DNA of 64,000 nt from Antedon bifida (lineage: Eukaryota; Echinodermata; Crinoidea; Comatulida; Antedonidae): contig OY727095.1 in assembly GCA_963402885.1 (NCBI GenBank), positions 20,651,001-20,715,000 on the forward strand. Reading direction: 5' to 3'. The notes under the pieces were generated by a model. It saw nothing but the letters and a program-made list of their open reading frames with translations, was not told the origin of the DNA and made no database searches. How positions within the stretch are numbered: the first letter of the stretch is position 1; each line of letters starts with the position of its first letter. Made by a program: the position numbers and the translations under genes. Positions 1 to 10,891 of the stretch are shown in pieces.

Positions 1-115
1 ATTCTTCTCAAGTAATCTATTTTGCTAATTGTGAAATTTGAAGTTTTCTTCTAAAGATCTATTAAGTTAAAAGATATCATGAACAAAAAACAAAGCGTTC
101 ATTCATAGTTGTTTA
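1..115 (-). repeat. Arm of an unnamed dispersed repeat (R1), first part
   Basis: This stretch is the reverse complement of 3450-3610, sharing blocks such as the atctattttgct and aagatatcatgaac motifs. It ends at GTTTA (111-115), where a transposon was inserted, and resumes at 2734. No coding potential is recognised. Related blocks recur at 3430-3705, 7893-8250 and 8820-9310, so this is one unit of a dispersed family. Identity between copies is imperfect, so the family is not recent. Confidence 0.7.
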
Positions 116-2733
116 CAGGCCCGTAGTCAGGGGGGGTTTTTATGGTTCGGGCGAACACCCCCTTTACAGCGAACCCCACCTTTACAGCGAACCCCCCCTT
201 AACCGACTGCGAACCCCCATCCCCGACATCCCCAATACCTCACCACCCTCATCTCTGAAAATCCTCCAAATACGTGCCCCACAATACAAAAGGTTATTTG
301 TAAATTGAAAAATTCGTTAACTCGTTCGTGAATAACTCATACCTTATTGTTAAACAAATTAATTGGTTGCCGAAAAATAATACGAATTTTTGGTCCCAGG
401 ATGTAACATGATATTGACGTGAGCTTGGGCACGAACGAATCGTACAAAGGACACCGCTAGACAACCGCGTACCTATTGTTTCGATCACTGGCAGTCAGCA
501 TGCATATATAGCCTTCCGACGTACATCAAAAAATGGAACGCTGCGGTTACCTACAATATGTATGTGTGGCTATGAAGTATAGTGGATTATAGTGAATTTA
601 ATATATTACACTATAATATCTATGGTATCATGTACTGTAGTTTACACCTATAGCATTCGATTATTTTTTTCTAGACCACCAGCCGATACGTAGGCCTACT
701 CAACTGTATCAATACCACCTATTTACATTGATATATTTAGTTTCCTCAACAAATTGCTGTAAATAAATATAGATAGAGCTATCAGGGGCGGTCGCAAGAC
801 TATTTCAAGAGGGTTGCCCAAAGACTCCAGGGCTGTAGACACTGAGTATTTGAGCAAGAAAATTGTTAAATGACACCCCTAGATGGCCGCAAATGGTACT
901 CTCGCACGTAAAATTCATGATAATTTTGTTTTCGTTCAATGCGAACGTCACGGGGAGGTCCCCGATGAAGGTACTTTTAGTACGGTAATACATTCTAATA
1001 ACTGTACTCAATTAATGTAAATTAATTATCAATTAATAATTTTAAAAAGTTATACAAAAAATATGAAGCTGTTGCTATAAATATATTGAGCAAAAGGTTA
1101 AATTGTATATTTTGGAATTTTAATTCATTTAAAAATGCTAAATAAAGTCAGATGTTAAAACCACCATTTCCAAAAATTCATTTTTATTTATCCACTATAA
1201 ACTTTACAAAAGTGTTGTTTTAAACCACACTCCAAATAAAACATAGAAAAGAATGATAGGACATTTGCAGAAAGAAGCAAACTTTGCTCTGCTACCGGTA
1301 TAACACGGTTCAAATTTCGGAACGTCCATAAATTACTACGGAAATTTGGCCTAATATTTACGAACGTACGGAAATGAAGATAAATAGGGTACTACACGCA
1401 TCAGAAATACAGAATACGCACAATTATGATTTGGCCTAAAAATTGGCCTTAGATTATGGAAAACCCCCGGCAAAACGCAAAAATTATGGACAAATCGATT
1501 ATTAGCCTTGGCAATATGCCTAATATTTATAAGGAATGAATATAGGCTATATTTCGTTTGTCGATGAATTTTTGAATTCATGTATGAATGATTGATCCAT
1601 TAGAGGTAATATGTGATAGCTCTAGTAACACTGCTATGCGTGGGTAATTTGTGAATAACGTAGTATATACACGAGCCTAGATAGGGAAGATCTGTACTGT
1701 CGTTCATTGCGAGAGGAGGGGGAAGTCCGGTAATGTGTCATGAAAAATGTAACAAGCCAGAGATGAAATAAAATCACTAACATTTAGCTGATTGTCGTTG
1801 TTTTAGTCGTCGTCAGAAGTTTATCGACCGACATCTATTTCTCATGTGTTGAGCGTTTCTTTGATTGAATAATTTTGGATTTTCAGTAAATTACCAATGG
1901 TTTATTCAAAGTCAAACTAATCCCTCACTATTCAATCAAAATGTTATTATTATACTACTATATTGTTGAAAAATGGATTGCGTGACATGAAAATGGATTG
2001 ATAGTAAAACGTAACAAAGATACGTTCTTGTCTGGTTATTAGGTATTCATGCTCCGATGAAGCAGAGGATTATTTGTGTAGCGTTCCATTTAAAATTAAA
2101 AGAAATATTTTGGTTGTGAAGGTCGTTTTAACAATTAGGCTAATATCAAAACATTCGACAATAATAAAATGCCCTGCAACTCTGTAACTACTTTATGACT
2201 AAGCCTATCAAGTTCCGGGTCCGGATGGATATTGTATACGATGAAATGGAACTCAATTTTAATTTAGTGGCAGAAACAACATTTAGTATGAAACTAAGGC
2301 TGTTGCCCGGGCCAAAAGGGAAACACCCCTGGGTCCGCCCCTGGCTATAATAAGCATTGAATTTGCCTTCTCACCCAAATTGTGCTTTTTTTGGGGGGCT
2401 TGTAACTTGAACGCAAAACAAAATACCGAGTGAATGATCAAACAATCGGCGGTGGTTCCGCACACAGAGCACGCGCATCTAACATACGGCGGCAACAAAT
2501 GTTATCGTGAGGAGGAGGAAAAAAGTACGATCGTTTTGTTCAATCGTAGCATGCTGCATGAGAGTGTTTTTCCGGCCAATTAGAGGTGTCATTTATCATG
2601 AATGTTATGTACGAGAGTACCATTTCCGGCCATCAAGGGGTGTCACTAAATTCGCCTCAGACCCCACCCGCGGCGCAGTGACCCAAATACTTATTGTCCG
2701 AACCCCCCTTGACAGATCCTGGCTACGGCCCTG
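116..2733. mobile_element. Non-autonomous TIR DNA transposon (outer), 5-bp TSD
   Basis: The left end reads CAGGCCCGTAGTCAGG. The right end, reverse complemented, reads CAGGGCCGTAGCCAGG. Direct GTTTA copies at 111-115 and 2734-2738 flank the element. The inverted paralogue at 3430-3545 preserves the uninterrupted site (GTTTA once, inside gtttacattgtt), which serves as an empty site. Without the nested element the outer copy is about 1.05 kb, with no transposase frame. CAGGG-type ends with a 5-bp duplication would fit some hAT-like families, but that naming is inference. Confidence 0.8.
783..2343. mobile_element. Second TIR transposon nested inside the first, 5-bp TSD
   Basis: Both ends start CAGGGGCGG when read inward (the right end as reverse complement), and GCTAT duplications lie at 778-782 and 2344-2348. 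The element is 1561 bp and carries no recognisable transposase, so it is non-autonomous. Its left subterminal region (about 850-925) resembles the reverse complement of the outer element's right subterminal region (about 2595-2670). Shared blocks include GACACCCCT followed by GATGGCCG and AATGGTACTCTCG. The two elements therefore belong to related families. Confidence 0.75.
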
Positions 2734-2900
2734 GTTTACATTGTTATTTGATTTAATATGAAACCAATTCAAACTGATTCACAGAAAACTGAGCCTTGGC
2801 TTCCTGTTTTTCACATCGTTGATCTTCATACCAAAGTTGAATGTTTGCTTTTATTTCAAAGTGCAAAAACTTTGATAATTATATAGCAACATGCTTATAT
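2734..2900 (-). repeat. Arm of dispersed repeat R1, second part after the transposon
   Basis: This continues the 1-115 arm after the transposon. Its first 40 bases are the reverse complement of 3432-3471, and the next part (cagaaaactgagccttggcttcctg, with a downstream guttural block ending near 2830) is the reverse complement of 7900-8030. No gene is seen from here to the MITE-like element at 3063. An open frame at 2841-3038 has no recognisable protein character. Confidence 0.65.
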
Positions 2901-3062
2901 ATTATAAAAGAGAAAAAGTTTGTACGTTTTTGTTTGTTTTACAAATGTTTGTATTGCTTGCACGCATCCATACACATGGGGTATCAAAGTGACCAAAATT
3001 GTATGACGTTTCAATATAATCCACCACCTTGGATTTAATTTATCTGCCAAAATTCCCCACTT

Positions 3063-3203
3063 AAGCCTAGTCTACACTATCAAACTTTGTGTGTCAAAAA
3101 TGCGATGTGCCCATATCACTACCATATTGACGCATTAGCACTACCATATTTGGGCACATCACATTTGTTGACACATAATGTTTGATAGTGTAGACAGAGC
3201 TTT
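3063..3203. mobile_element. Small palindromic MITE-like element
   Basis: The arms TCTACACTATCAAAC (left, from 3071) and GTTTGATAGTGTAGA (right, to about 3196) are exact inverted repeats. The pairing continues imperfectly inward through TGTGTCAA-like and GATGTGCCCA blocks over about 44 bp per arm. The total length of about 140 bp and absence of coding sequence fit a foldback or MITE-type element. The target duplication could not be fixed confidently. Confidence 0.7.
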
Positions 3204-3429
3204 GTTCTTTATACCATTTTTTTGTTATTGCACGTAACCATATACTGTATATGGGATACTAAAATGAAAACTTGCATTTTGAATTTGAAAGCTACCACTG
3301 AGAGTTTGTGGGTTGGGAATGATGGGTCAACATATTTCTACTGGGAAAATACATTTTAAAATATATGGTGATATTTAAAGATCAGGGATACTGAACATTT
3401 ACTACATTTGAACCATCCCAACCGAATGA

Positions 3430-3705
3430 ATGAATTGGTTTCATATTAAATCAAATAACAATGTAAACAACTATGAATGAATGCTTTGTTTGTTGTTCAT
3501 GATATCTTAAAATAACTTGATAGATCTTTATTAGGATATTAAAAAAGATTAAAAACATTTCTTTTCTTCTTCTTTTTTCCAGATTTTATATTTAGCAAAA
3601 TAGATTACTGTAAAGAAGAACAAATAACATTGATTTTACAAGTAAACCAACGTATTCTGTTCCTTAAGTTAAGAGATACCAGGAACAAAGTGTTCATCAT
3701 GCGCG
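3430..3705 (+). repeat. Copy of dispersed repeat R1 preserving the empty insertion site
   Basis: This plus-oriented copy matches the arms at 1-115 and 2734-2775 in inverted orientation, and 7990-8250 in direct orientation. Shared blocks include tagcaaaatagattactg and ttaagttaagagatacca. It contains the uninterrupted sequence (caatgtaaacaac) into which the outer transposon inserted in the other arm. Confidence 0.7.
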
Positions 3706-4014
3706 CGAACCTAGTATTCATTGACTGGGGCTGTCTAGGGGGTCCAGGAGCGGAGCTAGCCGCATCACAGAGCCCTAGGGTCCGTCAGTGAGTGCAAAAA
3801 TAGGTCCTGAAAATTGCACTTCTACTTTGAATTAGACAAAATTTGTGAGTTGTATCTCAGCCCCACCATGGTTGGCGCTATATTGGGGTGGAAAATAGGC
3901 CTGGTTTTAGATACACCGAAACCAACTAGGGTAGAAAACCTCCAAGAGCAAATCTTTGTAGAACTAGAAAATCCTTCGTTGTAAATAGCATTCATATTTT
4001 TAATTCTAATGTAA

Positions 4015-4195
4015 GACGATAATGCAATTTTTAAATAGTTTTACATTTTTAACAGTATTTTTAACTTTTTATCTTGTATTTTTAATCTGTTATAATACTG
4101 CATGTTTTAAATTGTTGCAATATTGTTGTTTTAATCTACCAAGCAAAGTGAATTTCCATTTTTATGGACAAATAAAATTTCTTGAATTTTGAAAA
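4015..4195 (+). repeat. Possible LINE 3' tail
   Basis: A T-rich stretch without coding potential ends in acaaataaaatttcttgaa, the kind of AATAAA plus TTGAA-type ending common at 3' ends of CR1/Jockey-like non-LTR retrotransposons. No reverse transcriptase sequence is attached. The call rests on style only. Confidence 0.35.
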
Positions 4196-4344
4196 CATTG
4201 CTGTCAGACTAGGTATTTGCGTATATAATTTACTTGTAGACTTGGTATGTTGGCTACAATTTACACTGTATTAAGGCATATGGTAGGGAGGAGAATATGT
4301 ATATATATATATTTTTCTGTATAATAAATTAATTTTCGTATGTT

Positions 4345-4508
4345 GCGGTACACCACGTGTATTAGTTCTGAAAAGAACTGTTGAGTTTCTCGACGTTTCG
4401 ATCAATGTACTTTGATCGTCCTCACTCCTGAGGACGATCAAAGTACATTGATCGAAACGTCGAGAAACTCAACAGTTCTTTTCAGAACTAATACACGTGG
4501 TGTACCGC
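4345..4508. repeat. Perfect 164-bp palindrome (80-bp arms, 4-bp loop)
   Basis: Positions 4345-4424 are the exact reverse complement of 4429-4508 as read by eye, separated only by CTCC. Each arm has internal sub-palindromes (GATCAA with TTGATC) and the phrase CGAAACGTCGAG next to CTGAGGA. That phrase recalls, but does not match, hammerhead-like terminal motifs of Penelope-type retroelements. It could be a head-to-head pair of short element ends or a foldback element. A perfect palindrome this long is either very young or maintained by intra-strand conversion. Confidence 0.9.
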
Positions 4509-4618
4509 AAACTTTATATCAACATTCGATTTCGCCATGCAAACCTTCAAACAATATAAAATTAATTTTCTAAATGCAAAAATAGAAAAACGATTGAATG
4601 CAGTATTTATTAGCATCT

Positions 4619-5110
4619 TTCAACTTACGTACAAAGCGCATTAAGTTAAGAGATACCATGAACAAACAAAGAGCTCATTCAGTTGTTCTTTGAAAAATTA
4701 TGTAACAAGGAACTACTTTATTGCAACAAATCGGTGGTAAATGGCTTCCTGTTTTTTTACATCGTTGACCTGAGTAGTACCACAGTTGAATGTTTATAAA
4801 GTGCAAACACTTGGACATGTTTAAATAGCCGGCTGGTTTTTACACTCTTAATACGTTACTAGTATTATATAATTATGTACATTTAGTATTTCTGTATCGT
4901 ATAGTAATGACAATATTCAATTACATAGTATAGGCCTAGTCTACTAATAAGTTCAGTAAATGATAGTGATTCACTTTAATGAGCATTTCAAATGACGCAG
5001 CTAATTAACGATCCAACACGTATCACAAATTCGTCCAAAACCATGATTGATCTTATTTTTACCTTAAAATCAGAGCTAATAAGTGAATATGGTGTCTTAT
5101 CCGCACTCAT
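4619..5110 (+). repeat. Segment duplicated at 8820-9310 (R1 family)
   Basis: The sequence from aagcgcattaagttaagagatacc through the LINE endonuclease remnant near 5100 recurs at 8820-9310 with small indels. A second matching pair (6338-6780 and 10254-10711) lies at nearly the same spacing, so a block of roughly 2 kb was probably duplicated about 4 kb away and then separately invaded. The interval 5110-5690 shows nothing else recognisable. Confidence 0.75.
4992..5110 (+). pseudogene. LINE endonuclease-domain remnant (CR1/Jockey-like)
   Basis: Translation from 4992 gives LINDPTRITNSSKTMIDLIF and then an ISEYGVLSALITDN-like run. This matches the C-terminal part of the apurinic-type endonuclease of non-LTR retrotransposons, usually D-x-P-T-R-I followed by K-T-x-I-D-L-I-F and G-V-L-x-x-x-I-S-D-H. 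The terminal S-D-H is degenerate here (T-D-N). Only about 40 codons survive, with no upstream or downstream domain in frame. A diverged copy lies at 9183-9303. Confidence 0.65.
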
Positions 5111-5689
5111 CACTGACAATGAATACCTCCCTCAAATAAACGCCACCTCCCCACCCCCTTCCATCATTTTGAATAAACGTCTTGCCGCATGCATATATAC
5201 ACCACATTTCTATTTGTAGTATTCATTGATTGACATGATCTACAATTTAACAAGCATTTTTACTGTATTTGATCAAGTCTAGGCCTAGATATTAATTATA
5301 TTTTATTTTCTTATATCTAGGGGTACTTATTTTGTTATACATGTTACCACATTACACCCAAAAAATAAATGCCTTCCTCGAATATAAACGCCCCGCTAAA
5401 AACCCTAATGAAAAATTCAATTCAAATTCAATATTCAAATAAATGCAGTATATACAATTGGAAAATAAAAAAAAAGGTAATAGTTTCGTAAATTTTAGAT
5501 AAAATAGACAATGATAGGCCTACTTTCAAATTAATTCTTAATTCTCCATGCAAGCATTGCAAAATGTTATAACTGCCATAGCATTGAAAAACATGGAAGT
5601 TGCGGCACTCTTTGTCATAAACAAACATGAACCAACAGATAAAATCAAAATGTGTCCGAAATGCCTCTTTACCACTTTGGCTTTGTGTT

Positions 5690-5777
5690 GAATTAACCGG
5701 ACTTATGCCTTAACTACTTGCACATATCTTGGAAAACACAGCGCTTTGAAACCTTTGTCTCTTGCGCTTTATAAATG

Positions 5778-5808
<31 letters not shown>

Positions 5809-5810
5809 AC
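5690..5810 (+). repeat. LINE 3' end with TTA microsatellite tail
   Basis: The stretch from ctacttgcacatatcttgg to tataaatgttatttattatt is repeated at 50948-51025. There it follows the C-terminal codons of a LINE ORF2, which identifies it as the 3' end of that LINE family. It terminates in a (TTA)n run at about 5778-5808, a tail type seen in CR1/L2-like elements. No coding part remains in this copy. Confidence 0.75.
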
Positions 5811-6337
5811 GCGATCGCGCTCGTGAAATGGCAATCCTGTTCAGAATTCAATTGGAATGCATTTAAAAACCACCAGCCTGGTGTTGCACAGAATTGTCAG
5901 AATTGTTAGAAAAATATGCACCATAATGTACTATACTCCCAATTGAGATCCATGGCATGTGATACGTAATAGGTGTATTATAAAATGGGTTTTTGGTATA
6001 TTTATTAAAAGCATCTTTCCAGTAAAACTAAAGTGCGATAGATTTTTAAATGAATTTGCAACCATGTATACAAATATAAAGGCCCAAATCACATCAAAAC
6101 GGCAAAGACAAAAATTACCAGCAGGACAGTCATACACAGGAAATAGAAAAAATAATTACATAATATATAATTATTGTTATTATTACTATGCATTATTATA
6201 AATAACAAATGTCTTTAAATATTAAAACTAGTAGCAGTTGGGTAAAATTATGTGTGGTTCCAGTTGTTTTTTATGCTAACAAATCTTATTAACCCAAATT
6301 CAGAAGGATCCTAAAAGATATTACATTACATTTATTA

Positions 6338-6780
6338 ATTGATTTCACAGTTTTCTGTCTTGTTTTGTTTGCCTTTAGGCATAAAATGTTGCCTTTTTTC
6401 TCAACTATCTCAACTCAAAATTTTTTTACTTACTTTATTTTCAGTAATCTCTCTTAATGTTTTTTTTTAAATGTTTTTAAACATTACTACAGTATGTTCT
6501 TGTTATTTGATTAACTTTTGTATGTGAAGAAAAAAAATGAAATAAAGTATTTCTCATAAACATAAAATATCTAATTCATCTAGTACTGGGTTAGCATTAA
6601 TAAATATTTCTTGCCAGATAAGCAGCGCTTAAGTAAAACTTAGTCTTTGTTTTATCAAGCAAGTACTTTTTACTTTAAGAATGGACTTTAACATCTAGGA
6701 ATATGTTTGTTTGTTTATGTCTTTAGGTAGGTGGCCAAGGATTACCAATAGTAAACCGACTTAAATCATCGACAAAGTTA
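6338..6780 (+). repeat. Duplicated segment paired with 10254-10711
   Basis: The blocks tttcacagttttctgt, aggcataaaatgttgcc, cagataagcagcgcttaag and taccaatagtaaaccgac occur in the same order at 10254-10711. The last 75 bases (from tttgtttgtttatgtctttagg) also resemble the 3' tail of the SINE at 21112-21453. The interval 5810-6338 has no recognisable gene; open frames there lack protein character. Confidence 0.75.
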
Positions 6781-6832
6781 GGTGCTCTTTTTTTCTAAGC
6801 AAAATTTGATAAATCTGATTTTTATTTAGATT

Positions 6833-7548
6833 TTTAGTCGCGTGGACGCGACTCTATAGTTCACTATGTCGGTCGGTCGGTCTGTCGGTCTGTCTGTCGG
6901 TCCGGTATCACTATGCGTTTTATCGCTTTCTGACCTTATCTTAGTTTAATCTAGCTAAGTCAATTTTTCACAGTATATTCCTTATGGCCAGGAATCGATG
7001 TGGTTATGTTTTCACGGTACGCAATAAAAAATTACGCGGTCTACGCACGATTTAACGAAATCACGTTTGTAATCGTATCTTCACAACCATGAATCACAAT
7101 TAAATAAAATTTGGTACTCATACATTTCAGGGCATAAATCATCATATGGCAATACAATTACGTGCGTAGCGCATGTAACGCATGCGTACGCACGCTTAAA
7201 GTTTTCAAAATTTATTTTCGATGAAATAAGAGTACGTTTCAGGCAATTTTAAGCGTTTACAAAATTGCCATGAGTGCGCAGATTTTTGCGCGCGCACTGC
7301 GCGTTAAATGTTATTGCGCACTCTTTTTGCCCGATTTCTGTTTTCTTGACTTACTTTTCAACTCGAAATTACGTTATACGAGCACCTCAAAAGTGACAGG
7401 CTACGCACGTGTAAATTAAAAAAATATAAATGTTTTTAAACATTTCAACATTTTTAAACATGTTCAGTAATTTCGGTCAGTTGGTAGGTTGGTCGGTCGG
7501 TCGGTAAACACTAATGAGCACGCGACTGCAGCCATCTATATGGCCTTG
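6833..7548. mobile_element. 716-bp element with exact 12-bp target duplication
   Basis: TTTATTTAGATT occurs at 6821-6832 and again at 7549-7560, directly flanking this block. Inside, AGTCGCGTG (6836-6844) and CACGCGACT (7519-7527) form a 9-bp inverted repeat near the ends. A GGTC/GTCT-type microsatellite follows the left end (about 6878-6902), and a GGTC run precedes the right end (about 7487-7505). There is no coding sequence. The long target duplication is unlike classic cut-and-paste transposons, so mobilisation class is open. Confidence 0.75.
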
Positions 7549-7892
7549 TTTATTTAGATTCTGGTTTATTTTTAATAAAGTAGTACTATATAAGTTTGTT
7601 TATATATTATCATATATGACATTTATTAGTGGACCATAGTACTATATATACGTACGGTAATATGTACAGCTTGCCTCATCCTTCAGATGGGATGTAAAGC
7701 CATTATTAAATCCTTGAATGCACAATGCACATGTGAATATAAAGAACTTGGTACACTATTCCAAAATAGCATGAGCTGATCTCGGTAGGCATTGCAATGC
7801 GTCGGTAAAGAACCTAATCTGAATTGTTTCTAGTTTACTGAAAACGATATAACCTATATTTCAGGGTTGGTCAGGAGTGGCCAATACAATAT

Positions 7893-8250
7893 TTATTTAT
7901 TTTTTGTTTGTGCACTTTGAATTAAAAACAAGGATTCAACTCTGGTATTGAGATCAACAATGTAAAAAACAGGAAGCCAAGCCTCAGATTTCTGTGAATC
8001 AGTTTGAATTGGTTTCATATTAAAATCAAATAACAAATGTAATGAATGCTTTGTTTGTTGTTTATGATATCTAAAAATAACTTCTTTAGGAGGAAAAGAA
8101 AGATTTTTTTTCAGATTACAGTGTACAGTATGCATTTAGCAAAATAGATTACTGCGAAGAAGAACAAATTATAACATTTGAACCAACGTATTCTGTTTCA
8201 TAAGTTAAGAGATACCATGAACAAAGTATTCATCATTCGTTCTTTTAAAA
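7893..8250 (+). repeat. Copy of dispersed repeat R1
   Basis: 7900-8030 is the reverse complement of 2740-2830. 8010-8250 runs parallel to 3435-3705, including tagcaaaatagattactg and gttaagagataccatgaac. Differences are scattered point changes and indels. No gene is visible between 7561 and 8820 beyond these repeat pieces. Confidence 0.65.
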
Positions 8251-8449
8251 AATGATAACAATGAACCACATGAACATTTTACCTTGCATGGAGAATTCAG
8301 GATATCGTATTTGAAAGTATCATTATCTATTATATTAAGACATTTTAAAAACTGTTTTTCTTCCAATTGTATACAGTATATACAGCAAGTAGTAATCACT
8401 CAGGTTTTGGACTAATTTGTGGGTTAAGGGTTAGATCGAATGAGTTGCG

Positions 8450-8625
8450 AATGCTTATTATAGTGAATCACTATCATTTACTGTAGAAGTAGACTACACT
8501 ATATAATTTAATATAGTCATCACTATATCATAAGAAATAACAATGTACTAAATATACTACTTTTTTTAATAAACCGTGTAAAAAACAGCTTGCTAGTAAC
8601 TCAGTACAGTATTTAAATTATTTGC
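8450..8625 (-). repeat. Inverted partner of 9015-9175
   Basis: Read as reverse complement, this block matches 9015-9175. Both contain the agtgaatcactatcatttact phrase followed by a similar AT-rich run and the tttttacac block. The two copies face each other across about 390 bp, so the region could form an imperfect foldback. No coding sequence. Confidence 0.6.
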
Positions 8626-8819
8626 AACATTTAACTCTAGTACTCAGCAATGATGTAATAAACTGTCATAGGGTGGAAAAAGCACTGAAGGAACTTTATA
8701 TAACTCTGGTTTCATAAACAGCCAAAACTATTATATATATTTTTTTCTATTTTTGTACAATTTGGAGGTATCTTGCTAAATGTAAAAAAAAAATGTTAAT
8801 ACAGTATTTATCGGCATCT

Positions 8820-9310
8820 TTCAAACTTCCGTACAAGGCGCATTAAGTTAAGAGATACCATGAACAAACAAAGAGTTCATTCAGTTGTTCTTTGAAAAAT
8901 TATTTAACAAGGAACTACTTTATTGCAACAAATCGGTGGTAAATGGCTTCCTGTTTTTTACATCGTTGAGTACCACAGTTGAATGCTTACAAAGTGCAAA
9001 TACTTGGATATGTTTTATAGCAGGCTGGTTTTTACACTCTTAAAGTAATACATTACTAGTATTATATAATCATGTACATTTAGTACTTCTATATGGTATA
9101 GTGATGACAATATTCAATTACATAGTGAAATCTACTAATAACTTCAGTAAATGATAGTGATTCACTTTAATGAGCATTTCAAATGACGCAGCTAATTAAC
9201 GATACAACACGTATCACAAATTTGTCCAAAACCATGATTGATCTTATTTTTACCTTAAAATCAGAGCTAATAAGTCAGTGAATATGGTGTCTTATCCGCA
9301 ATTATCAATG
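8820..9310 (+). repeat. Second copy of the 4619-5110 segment
   Basis: It carries the same order of blocks as 4619-5110. Its LINE endonuclease remnant (9183-9303) has a 4-bp insertion (cagt) that breaks the frame relative to the first copy. 9310-10250 has short blocks shared with 2925-3330 (for example ccactgaggg-type and gggttggga phrases), again repeat rather than gene. Confidence 0.7.
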
Positions 9311-10253
9311 GCCGCCATACATGGATACCTCCCTCGAATTGAATTGAATTGAATACATGTTATTGGGCATCAAAATGACTGCAATTTTACCGGGCAAGTT
9401 CTAAACTACATTTGATCCTCAATCTAGGATCCAAGTTAGGGACCAAAATGTGGTCAAAACGGCCCACTTTCGATGTTTGTTTGTTATACAAATTCTGTTT
9501 CTGCATGTAACCATACATAATATGGTGTATCAAAATGATCGCAATTGTACCGGGAAGGTTTTAAACTACATTTCAAAAAGTCCGGGGATTTGGTGGTAGA
9601 GGGGGTTGGGAGATAGGGTGTGGGAGTTGGGGTTCAGAGGATAGTGGGGATTTTGCTTAGGCTAGGGGTAGTAGGCTATCAAATTGACCAGACTTGTGGT
9701 TGGAAAATGTTTTAACATACTTTTCTTTAAAAAGTATTTTAATTATCCCTGGGAATGGGTTGGGATTTTGGAGTGGGGATGTAGGCCTATCACCATGACC
9801 TAAACCGTACTGGGAATGTTTTAAACTACATTTGAAAACTACCACTGAGGGATTATGGGTTGGGAGTGATGGCTAACATAATTTGTACTGGAACCGTCTT
9901 AAACACGCGGAAATATTGGTTTAATGAAGTATGTGATTGGAATTGTACTAGGAAAAGTTACTAAATTTGAACTGTCCAGGGGATGAGTTAAGGTTAGTTA
10001 ATTGTGGCTGGGATGGTGAGAGGAGAAAGAAGGCCGGGGGCCGCAGTATCAAAATTAAATATTTTAATTATCACCTATAATAAGACACCTATTCATTTAC
10101 ACAGTTTACAACGTACTGAAACCTAGGCCTATCATAGCTACTGTATGTATTACCCACTCATTTTGAAGCTAACGTTGAATTGAATTTGTCCTGGGAAGAA
10201 TTTTTTTTTTAAGGAGTGTGGGGTGTTATTGAAGAGGGATGGAGGTTGGCGTA

Positions 10254-10711
10254 ATTGATTTCACCGTTTTCTGTTTTATTTTTGTTTTTTTGCTTTTAGG
10301 CATAAAATGTTGCCTTTTTCTCAACTATCTCAACTCAACATTTATTTACTTTATCTTCAGCAATCTCTCTTAATGTTTTTTTTAAATGCTTTTCAACATT
10401 ACTACAGTATGTTCTTTTGATTAACTTTTGTATGTGAAGAATTAAAATGAAATGAAGTATTTCTTGTGACATCATATAATATAAAATATACTAGTACTGG
10501 GTTAGCATTAATTAATATTCTTGCCAGATAAGCAGCGCTTAAGTGAAAAACTTAGTTTTGTTTTATCAAGCAAGTACTTATTACTTTAAGAATGGACTTT
10601 GACATCTAGGAATGATGATAATCAAAGCAAATGTGTTTGTTTGTTTATGTCTTTAGGTACATGTGGCCAAGGATTACCAATAGTAAACCGACTTAAATCA
10701 TCGACAAAGTT
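10254..10711 (+). repeat. Second copy of the 6338-6780 segment
   Basis: It is parallel to 6338-6780 over its full length with small indels and ends at the same word (gacaaagtta). The flanking sequences then differ, which marks the limit of the duplicated block. Confidence 0.7.
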
Positions 10712-10891
10712 ATACATTTTTATATTTGCATTGGCTTTCTTTGCCTATACAAGATCATCTATACAGTTGTCAAATTAATACAACGCAAACTTACAATTAA
10801 AAATGAAACACAAATACAATCAACTTCTTTAAAATAGTATAGACAAACAATATCTACTTACAATTCATTGATGCAGATGTTGTTGCTTGTA

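Noticed and set aside
4425..4470. Hammerhead ribozyme in the palindrome arm (CTGAGGA ... CGAAAC)
   Set aside because: The core words are nearly right, but the base after CTGAGGA cannot pair with the base before GAAA, and no stem III with a cleavage-site U-H follows. It may descend from such a motif but cannot be called a ribozyme.
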